Assembly: GCA_963789495.1 (NCBI GenBank)
Contig: CAWBLP010000033.1
Coordinates: 1 to 64,000, forward strand
DNA from: CAWBLP01 sp963789495
Lineage (GTDB): Bacteria; Pseudomonadota; Alphaproteobacteria; Acetobacterales; Acetobacteraceae
Direction of reading: 5' to 3'
Length of the DNA stretch: 64,000 nucleotides
This document shows positions 57,787 through 64,000 of this stretch, in pieces. Position numbers and translations under genes: made by a program. Position 1 is the first letter of the stretch; every line of letters starts with the position of its first letter. The notes beneath the pieces were generated by a model. It was given only the letters and a program-made list of their open reading frames with translations. It was not told the DNA's origin and did not search any database.

Positions 57787-59527
57787 ATGCCCGACCCTGC
57801 TCGACTGTTTCCGGGGCTCACTCTGAGCCCGACCGAACAACGCTTCCACCAGGCCCTGCAGCAAGGCGAGCGGCTGGACCTGCGAACCCGCGATCCAACG
57901 CAGGATGAACCGTCGAACACCGCGGATTTTTGCCGGGCGGACCGTGCGATCCGCGCGGAGGTCGTCCGGCAGGCCTGTATCGCCGCGCAACACGAGGGCG
58001 GACGGAAGTCGCGCGGCATCCACATCACAGCCGGGTGGATCGTTGGCAGACTTGATCTGGCCGGAGAGAGCATCGCCTTCCCCCTGACATTTCAGCGGTG
58101 TTATTTCGATGCGCGGCTGCAGCTCGCTGAGGCGAACACCCGGCGGATCGATCTGTCGGGAAGCCTGTTGAGCGCGGGTCTGCAGGCCAACGGCGTCAAG
58201 ATCGCCGGGTCGCTCGTACTCGCTAGAAGCAAGGTCCGTGGATCGATCCGGCTGCGCCAAGCAAAACTGGACAATGCGCTGGAATGCGACGGGGCAGAGT
58301 TCCGCAATCCGTTCGACCGGGCGCTCGATGCCACCGGTCTGCGCGCCCGGTGGGTTCTGCTGCGCTAAGGGTTCGCCGCCGAGGGTGAGGTGCGTCTGTT
58401 TGGCGCCGACATCGCCGGCAATCTCGAAATGTCAGGCGGCTCGATCTGCAATCCGTACGGAGTTGCCTGGCACGGCGACGGCATCCAGATCGGTGGGTCG
58501 CTGTATCTCCGGGCCGGCTTCTCGGCCGTCGGGGAGGTCCGGCTGATCAGCGGCAGGATCGGTGCGGACGTCGATTTCTCGCACGGAAGGTTCCGCTCGG
58601 CACGGGGTAACGCGATCGCCATCAATGCCGACGGCGTACGCGTCGCCGGGCGATGGCGATTTCTTGGCCGGAGCCTGTCCGAATGGGAAGACGCCTCAGC
58701 GACGGCGTACGGTGAGGTGCGGCTGACCGGCGCAGAAATCACCGGGGCAGTCGACTTCGGTGGCGGCAACATCATCAATCCCGGGGGCCGAGCCCTGTCC
58801 GCTTTTGGCCTGCGCACCAGCGGCAGCGTGCTGTTGAACAACCGCTTTGTAGCGCAAGGCACCTGCTCGCTCAGCACCGCGCGGATCGGGGGCGGGCTGG
58901 ATTGCTCGGGCGGCCTGTTCCTCAACCCCGGGGAAACCGCTCTGTTCGCCGAGGCGGCCACGGTCGGCGGCTTCCTGCTGCTGCGCCGCCGCTTCCTTGC
59001 TGATGGTGCCATCCGATTGCTCGGAACGCAGATTGCCGGGGGGATGGATTGCGAGGGCGGATCGTTCAACGGCTCCGCACCCGACGGGCTTGCACTGGAC
59101 GAACTGGCTGCTGGGCCAATTGATCGGCCATGACTACCGCCCGGGGCGTCCGCTGCAGCTCGCGCTGATCCTGGTCGTGGTCGGTTCGACGGTGTTTGCC
59201 GGTGCAGATCGCTGGGGTCTGATGGAATCGGTTGCCGCCCCGATCCGAACCACGCAGCCCAACCCGCCGCTCACCGGGGCGGAGCTTGTTGAGAACCGCC
59301 ACGTTTACCAGCCGGCTCAGCCGGCGACCAACCCCTTCGTGGCACCGGTCTACGCGCTGGAGAATTTCCTGCCAGCGGTGGACCTGCAGCAGAAGAAGAA
59401 CTGGCGACCGGTCAGCCGCGGCTGGGGTTGGGCGATCTGGACCTTCCTCTGGACCTACACCCTGGCAGGCTGGGGGTTGACGGCATTGCTTGTCGCCTCC
59501 TGGACGGGCCTGCTGAAGAAGGATTAG
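57787..59527 (+). pseudogene. Repeat-rich membrane-anchored protein, broken (stop plus frameshift)
   Basis: The reconstruction gives ~579 codons. Residues ~75-440 are beta-helix-like repeats of about 33 residues with the pattern GEVRL-GA-I-G-LDCSGG, as in pentapeptide-like 'membrane-associated oxidoreductase' annotations. The C-terminus has two spans (ALILVVVGSTVFAGADRWG; AIWTFLWTYTLAGWGLTALLV). An in-frame TAA at 58366-58368 interrupts VLLR-GFAAEGE with no change of frame on either side. A one-base insertion near 59110 separates GLALD from NWLLGQLIGHDYRP. It runs opposite to, and splits, the leu gene set. Function unknown. Confidence 0.7.
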
Positions 59528-59571
59528 GCCAGTTCGCCGCTGTCCGGCTTCGGGTCAGGTCCGGAACACCG

Positions 59572-60990
59572 TCACCCCAACTGCCGCACATCCGCCAGCC
59601 GACCGGTGACGGCGGCGGCGGCGGCCATCGCTGGTGAAACCAGGTGGGTGCGGCCCCCCGGGCCCTGACGGCCTTCGAAGTTACGGTTCGAGGTGCTGGC
59701 GCAGCGCTGGCCGGGGGTCAGCTTGTCGGGGTTCATGCCCAGGCACATGGAGCAGCACGGTTCGCGCCATTCGAACCCGGCCTCCAGCAGGATCCGGTCC
59801 AGTCCCTCTTTCTCGGCCTGCTGCTTCACCAGGCCAGAGCCGGGCACCACCAGCGCCTGCACGCCGGCAGCGACCTTGCGCCCTTTGGCGACGGCGGCGG
59901 CGGCACGGATGTCCTCGATCCGCCCGTTGGTGCAGGAGCCGATGAACACCACGTCGATCGGCAGGTCCTGCAGCTTCTGGCCGGGTGTCAGGGCCATGTA
60001 GTCCAGCATGCGCTGCAACTGGGCACGCTTGCCCTCTTCCGGTTCCTCGGACGGGTCGGGCACCACGCCGGTGACCGGCACGACCTGGCCGGGGGTGGTG
60101 CCCCAGGTCACCATCGGCGCGATATCCGCGGTGCTCAGGGAGACCGTGGTGTCGTAGACGGCCCCTGCATCGGAGGGCAGCGTGCGCCAATAGGCGACTG
60201 CCTGCTCGAACGCCTCGCCCTTAGGGGCGAAGTCGCGGCCTTTGACGTAGGCGAAGGTGGTCTCGTCCGGTGCGATCAGGCCGGCGCGGGCGCCGCCCTC
60301 GATCGACATGTTGGAGATCGTCATCCGCCCGGCCATGTCCAGCGCGCGGATCGTATCGCCAGTGTATTCAATGACGTGGCCGGTGCCGCCGGCGGTACCG
60401 ATCTTGCCGATGATCGCCAGCACGATGTCCTTGCCGGAGCAGCCGAAGCCCAGTGTGCCGCTGACATCGATGCGCATGTTCTTGGCCGGCTTCTGCAGCA
60501 GCGTCTGGGTGGCCATGACATGCTCCACCTCCGAGGTGCCGATGCCGAAGGCCAGGGCGCCCAGCGCGCCGTGGGTGGAGGTGTGGCTGTCGCCGCAGAC
60601 GATCGTCATGCCCGGCAGCGACAGGCCCAGTTCCGGGCCGATGATGTGCACGATGCCCTGCCGCACATCCAGGATCGGAATGTACGGCACGCCGAATTCG
60701 ACGACGTTCTTCTCCAGCGTCTGCACCTGGATGCGGCTGTCCGCTTCCTTGATGTCACCGGGGACGCGCGAGCCGATGGTGGGAATGTTGTGATCGGCCA
60801 CCGCGATGGTGCAGTCGGGCCGGCGCAGCTTGCGCCCGGCCATGCGCAGCCCCTCGAAGGCCTGCGGGCTAGTCACCTCATGCAGCAGGTGCCGATCGAT
60901 ATAGAGCACGCAAGTTCCGTCCGGCAGCCGTTCAACGACGTGGCTGTCCCAGATCTTGTCGAACAGCGTGCGCGGCTTCGTGGCGGACAT
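59572..60990 (-). CDS. leuC: 3-isopropylmalate dehydratase large subunit
   Basis: 472 residues. The [4Fe-4S] cysteines lie in FIGSCTNGRIEDIRAAA near residue 350 and in EPCCSMCLGMNPD near residues 410-415; GDSHTSTHGALGALAFGIGTSEVEHVMATQ near residue 135 is the aconitase signature. Normal length. It isomerises 2-isopropylmalate to 3-isopropylmalate with LeuD. Confidence 0.97.
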   Translation of the reverse strand: MSATKPRTLFDKIWDSHVVERLPDGTCVLYIDRHLLHEVTSPQAFEGLRMAGRKLRRPDCTIAVADHNIPTIGSRVPGDIKEADSRIQVQTLEKNVVEFGVPYIPILDVRQGIVHIIGPELGLSLPGMTIVCGDSHTSTHGALGALAFGIGTSEVEHVMATQTLLQKPAKNMRIDVSGTLGFGCSGKDIVLAIIGKIGTAGGTGHVIEYTGDTIRALDMAGRMTISNMSIEGGARAGLIAPDETTFAYVKGRDFAPKGEAFEQAVAYWRTLPSDAGAVYDTTVSLSTADIAPMVTWGTTPGQVVPVTGVVPDPSEEPEEGKRAQLQRMLDYMALTPGQKLQDLPIDVVFIGSCTNGRIEDIRAAAAVAKGRKVAAGVQALVVPGSGLVKQQAEKEGLDRILLEAGFEWREPCCSMCLGMNPDKLTPGQRCASTSNRNFEGRQGPGGRTHLVSPAMAAAAAVTGRLADVRQLG

Positions 60991-61280
60991 TGCTTTCCCC
61001 CGATCCTGGATTCACGACTGGCAGAATGACCCGCGCATTGCGGGCCATGCCGGCGTGATTTGGACGAAGCGCTGCGGTTAGGCAAGTCATGGCCGGGCTG
61101 CGCGCCGGGCCGGTGTGCCGGCATCCGGCGGCGGCGGACGACCGGCAGCGACCCGCGTCATGCCATTGATGCAGTCTGTATCGATGTCGTTTCTCCGCAC
61201 GGAACTGGTTGATCTTGCGTGGCTGCCAACGCACAGTCGGGATCACCGAGCGGGAAGACCCGCCCAAAACGGGAGATTGC

Positions 61281-62318
61281 ATGATGAACGCACGTATGTG
61301 CGCATTGACGTTGGCTGCCTGTCTGCTGAGCGGCGTGATGGCAGCATCTTCCGCCCAGGCGGAAGGATCCGGCTCCGCGACGCTGGATGCGATACGCGCC
61401 CGCGGTGAGCTGCTGTGCGGCGTTGCCGGCACGGTTGCCGGATTCTCGCTGCCCGACAGCCAGGGCGTGATGCGTGGGCTGGACGCGGATTCCTGCCGGG
61501 CCGTCGCCACCGCGGTTTTCGGCGACGTGAACAAGGTCAAGTTCGTTCCGACCACGACGCAGAACCGCTTCACCGCGCTGCAGTCGGGCGAGGTGGACAT
61601 GCTGTCGCGCAGCACGACCTGGACGCTGGCCCGCGAGGCCAATCTCGGCCTCGAATTCGCCTGGGTGAACTACTACGACGGCACCGGCTTCATGGTGAAG
61701 AAGGCGTCGGGCGTGAAATCCGCCAAGGAGCTGGACGGTGCCACGGTCTGCGTCGCCCCCGGCTCCACTACCGAACTGGCCGACTCCGATTATTTCCGCC
61801 TGCACAACATGAAGTTCACGCCGATCCTGATCCAGGACCTGGCCGAACTGCGCGGCGCCTTTATGTCAGGTCGCTGCGACGCCTATTCGACCGACGCCTC
61901 GGCGTTGGCGACGTTCCGCTTTAGCCAGGGCGCGAAAGCCGACGAACTGGTTCTGCTGCCCGACATCATCAGCAAGGAGCCGTTGGGCGAGATGGTGCGC
62001 AAGGGCGACGACAAGTGGTTCGACATCGTGCGCTGGACCTTCATCGCCGCCATCACGGCGGAGGAGAAGGGTATCGACAGCAAGAACATCGACACCTTCA
62101 TGGACAGCAAGGACCCCGACATCCGTCGCCTGCTGGGCCTGGAAGGCGACATGGGCAAGGCGCTCGGGCTCGACAACAAATGGGCCTATAACATCGTCAA
62201 GCAGGTCGGCAATTTCGGCGAGATCTGGGACCGCAACATCACGCCGATGGGCGTGCCGCGCAGCATCAACAACATCTGGACCAAGGGCGGTCTGCAATAC
62301 GCGCCGCCGATCCGCTGA
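61281..62318 (+). CDS. aapJ: General L-amino-acid ABC transporter substrate-binding protein
   Basis: 345 residues; tandem ATGs at 61281 and 61284 after gggag. A signal peptide ends near SSAQA. The mature part has GELLCGVAGTVAGFSLPDSQGVMRGLDADSCRAVA, LSRSTTWTLAREANLGLEF and the C-terminal GEIWDRNITPMGVPRSINNIWTKGGLQYAPP, all AapJ/BztA hallmarks. It binds polar amino acids in the periplasm for the AapQMP transporter, which follows. Confidence 0.93.
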   Translation: MMNARMCALTLAACLLSGVMAASSAQAEGSGSATLDAIRARGELLCGVAGTVAGFSLPDSQGVMRGLDADSCRAVATAVFGDVNKVKFVPTTTQNRFTALQSGEVDMLSRSTTWTLAREANLGLEFAWVNYYDGTGFMVKKASGVKSAKELDGATVCVAPGSTTELADSDYFRLHNMKFTPILIQDLAELRGAFMSGRCDAYSTDASALATFRFSQGAKADELVLLPDIISKEPLGEMVRKGDDKWFDIVRWTFIAAITAEEKGIDSKNIDTFMDSKDPDIRRLLGLEGDMGKALGLDNKWAYNIVKQVGNFGEIWDRNITPMGVPRSINNIWTKGGLQYAPPIR

Positions 62319-62679
62319 CGCCAACACCGACTCGGGCCGTCCGGACGCATGTCCAGGCGGCCCGTCTACCGACGGCGGGCACCGGGGCGGACTGCGCGCG
62401 AGGATCGAGCGGCATGTTATCTCGGTATTGTATTGGAATTAGTATCGACACGATAACACGCTGTAGACTGGCGCCCCACGAGCAGGAAGCCGCCCAAGCA
62501 CTACGGTGGATGTGGCGAAACAGTCCGCGAAACGGCATCGGGGCGGCCTGGCTCTAGCGGTTGCGCTCAGGCCATCGCATGCCGCAAAGTCCAATATGAA
62601 GAACGGCAAGCAAAACTAGGAGGCCGACTGGCCTCAGACTTGCATGCTAAATGACAACAACAGGGGGCACCGCATCGCA
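62319..62679. other. aapJ-aapQ intergenic gap
   Basis: 361 bp. The stretch at about 62410-62470 is AT-rich relative to the window (gttatctcggtattgtattg and neighbours) and could hold a second promoter or an mRNA processing site, as often found after highly expressed binding-protein genes. No gene seen. Confidence 0.45.
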
Positions 62680-63900
62680 ATGTCCAGCACGACGGCCGAT
62701 CCACGTCTGGCGGGCGCCCGCGCGGCTCCGAAGCGGCGCATCCGCCTCACTTGGTCCGACCCGATCTTCCGCTCGATCGTCTGGCAGGTGCTGATCGTCG
62801 GCGTGGTGGTGCTGATCGCCTGGTATCTGATCGGGAATACCAACCGGAACCTGGCAGCGCGGCACATCGCCACTGGCTTCGGCTTCCTGGGCCGCGTTGC
62901 GGGCATCCCGATCGGCGAGGCACTGGTGCCCTACGACCCCGCCGTCAGCACCTATGGTCGCGCGCTGCTGATCGGCATCCTGAATACACTGAAAGTATCC
63001 GTGATCGGCATCGTGCTTGCCACCATCCTGGGCACGCTGATCGGCATCGGCCGGCTATCAGGCAACTGGCTGCTGGCACGCCTGACCGCATTCTATGTGG
63101 AGACGCTGCGCGACATCCCGTTGCTGCTGCAACTGCTGTTCTGGTACTCACTGCTGCACCAGTTGCCCTCACCGCGCCAGGCAGTGCAGATCGGCGGCGT
63201 GGCCTTCCTGTCCAATCGCGGCATGCGGGTGCCAGCGCTGCAATGGCAGCCGGCCGATAACTGGGTCGCGCTGGCGCTCCTGATCGGCCTGATCGGAACG
63301 TTCCTGTGGAACCGGCACTGCCAGCAGCGCCAGGCCGCAACCGGCGCCCGACCCCCGCTTTGGCCGGTGGCGCTCGGCCTGATCGTGGCATTCCCGCTGA
63401 TCGTCTGGGCTGCGTTGGGCGCGCCGTTCACGCTGGATATTCCGGCACTGGGCGGCTTCAACTTCCAGGGTGGCATGGCCATCAGCCCGGAATTCTTCGC
63501 CCTGCTGCTCGGCCTGACCATCTACACCGCCGCCTATATCGCGGAGATCGTCCGCTCCGGCATCCAAGCGGTGCCATACGGCCAATGGGAAGCCGGCGGT
63601 GCGATCGGTCTTCGCCGCGGCGTGGTGCTGCGACGCATCGTGCTGCCGCAGGCCCTGCGCGTGATCATCCCGCCGCTGACCAGCCAATACCTCAACCTGA
63701 CCAAGAACAGCTCGCTGGCGGTCGCGATCGGTTTCCAGGATGTGGTGTCGATCGCCAATACGACGCTGAACCAGACCGGCCAGGCGATCGAAGGCATCGC
63801 CTACATCATGGCGGTCTATCTCACCATCAGCCTGTCGATCAGTGCGTTCATGAACTGGTACAATGCGACACGTCATGCTGGTGGAGCGGTGATCCGATGA
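62680..63900 (+). CDS. aapQ: General L-amino-acid ABC transporter permease
   Basis: 406 residues from the ATG at 62680. A basic cytoplasmic start (KRRIRLTWSDP) is followed by about eight spans. The first permease half has TLKVSVIGIVLATILGTLIGIGRLSGNWL, and the ATPase-contact EAA loop is GQWEAGGAIGLRRGVVLRRIVLPQALRVIIPPL. The long middle insertion with RQAVQIGGVAFLSNRGM is typical of AapQ/BztB. It overlaps aapM (ATGA). Confidence 0.93.
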   Translation: MSSTTADPRLAGARAAPKRRIRLTWSDPIFRSIVWQVLIVGVVVLIAWYLIGNTNRNLAARHIATGFGFLGRVAGIPIGEALVPYDPAVSTYGRALLIGILNTLKVSVIGIVLATILGTLIGIGRLSGNWLLARLTAFYVETLRDIPLLLQLLFWYSLLHQLPSPRQAVQIGGVAFLSNRGMRVPALQWQPADNWVALALLIGLIGTFLWNRHCQQRQAATGARPPLWPVALGLIVAFPLIVWAALGAPFTLDIPALGGFNFQGGMAISPEFFALLLGLTIYTAAYIAEIVRSGIQAVPYGQWEAGGAIGLRRGVVLRRIVLPQALRVIIPPLTSQYLNLTKNSSLAVAIGFQDVVSIANTTLNQTGQAIEGIAYIMAVYLTISLSISAFMNWYNATRHAGGAVIR

Positions 63901-64000
63901 GCCAGAGCGTCGCTGCCCCCGGCTACACCGCCGCCCGTGAGCAGCCCCCCGCCGGGCTGACCGGTCCCTGGGCTTGGGCCCGCACCAACCTGTTCGGCTC
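63897..64000 (+). CDS. aapM: General L-amino-acid ABC transporter permease, partial (window edge)
   Basis: The first 34 codons start with an ATG overlapping the aapQ stop. The segment GPWAWARTNLFGS matches the conserved start of AapM/BztC. The rest lies beyond the right edge. Confidence 0.8.
   Translation, partial: MSQSVAAPGYTAAREQPPAGLTGPWAWARTNLFG

Overview
The window is high-GC, gene-dense, mostly single-copy housekeeping and catabolic DNA from an alphaproteobacterium. The gene set points to the Rhodospirillales/Acetobacteraceae: an OxyR/AhpC/AhpD cassette, a tandem glycine riboswitch before gcvTHP, Liv-type and Aap-type amino-acid ABC transporters, several SDR and CoA-transferase catabolic genes, and a proA-nadD-rsfS run. 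The taxonomic placement is inference; there is no rRNA or marker phylogeny here. I see no prophage, no integrase or transposase, no CRISPR array and no defence system.

Layout. 0-5 kb: an imperfect 260-bp palindrome at the left edge, a small Tat-signal protein with gene debris after it, a nucleoside phosphorylase, a methyltransferase continuous with a DoxX-like membrane domain, two small proteins and tRNA-Lys(CTT). 5-14 kb: GMC oxidoreductase, class III aminotransferase (one frameshift), hybrid histidine kinase, then an enolase-superfamily enzyme followed by a D-2-hydroxyacid dehydrogenase. 14-16.3 kb: ahpC-ahpD divergent from oxyR. 16.7-23.2 kb: acyl-CoA synthetase, M3 oligopeptidase (one frameshift), ABC1/UbiB kinase (four frameshifts), beta-ketoadipyl-CoA-type thiolase. 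23.4-28.1 kb: gcvP (two frameshifts), gcvH, gcvT and their riboswitch, all leftward, bordered by an 18-bp x 5 tandem repeat. 28.5-36.3 kb: large DUF2339 membrane protein, a decayed Liv transporter reduced by deletion to pieces of its first and last genes, proA, nadD, rsfS, class II aldolase, SDR.

36.6-48.2 kb: a cupin with a Lys/Ala-rich tail, then a co-directional set: livKHMGF, amidohydrolase, SDR, CoA transferase, Bcr/CflA exporter, class I glutamine-amidotransferase-type hydrolase and a second closely related SDR. This looks like one uptake-and-catabolism locus for an unidentified carboxylate or amide. 48.2-52.5 kb: a broken receiver domain, an HtrA-like protease, an OmpR/EnvZ-type two-component pair and a small exported protein. 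52.5-55.5 kb: tRNA-Arg(ACG), a Ca2+/H+ exchanger and a luciferase-like monooxygenase. 55.8-61 kb: leuB, leuD and leuC on the minus strand, split by a broken opposite-strand repeat protein. 61.3-64 kb: aapJ, aapQ and the start of aapM, running off the right edge.

Two themes stand out. First, at least nine lesions in five otherwise well-conserved genes are each repaired by removing one base, so all are single-base insertions. That pattern fits insertion-type sequencing error better than natural decay. Second, a smaller set of lesions looks biological: the 14-bp duplication and deletion fusion in the old Liv locus, the in-frame stop in the leu-interrupting gene, and the broken receiver. No clearly new defence or mobile system is visible. 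The most original candidates are the two SDR paralogues lacking the catalytic lysine in their shared catabolic locus, the methyltransferase-DoxX fusion, the tail-bearing cupin and the left-edge inverted duplication.
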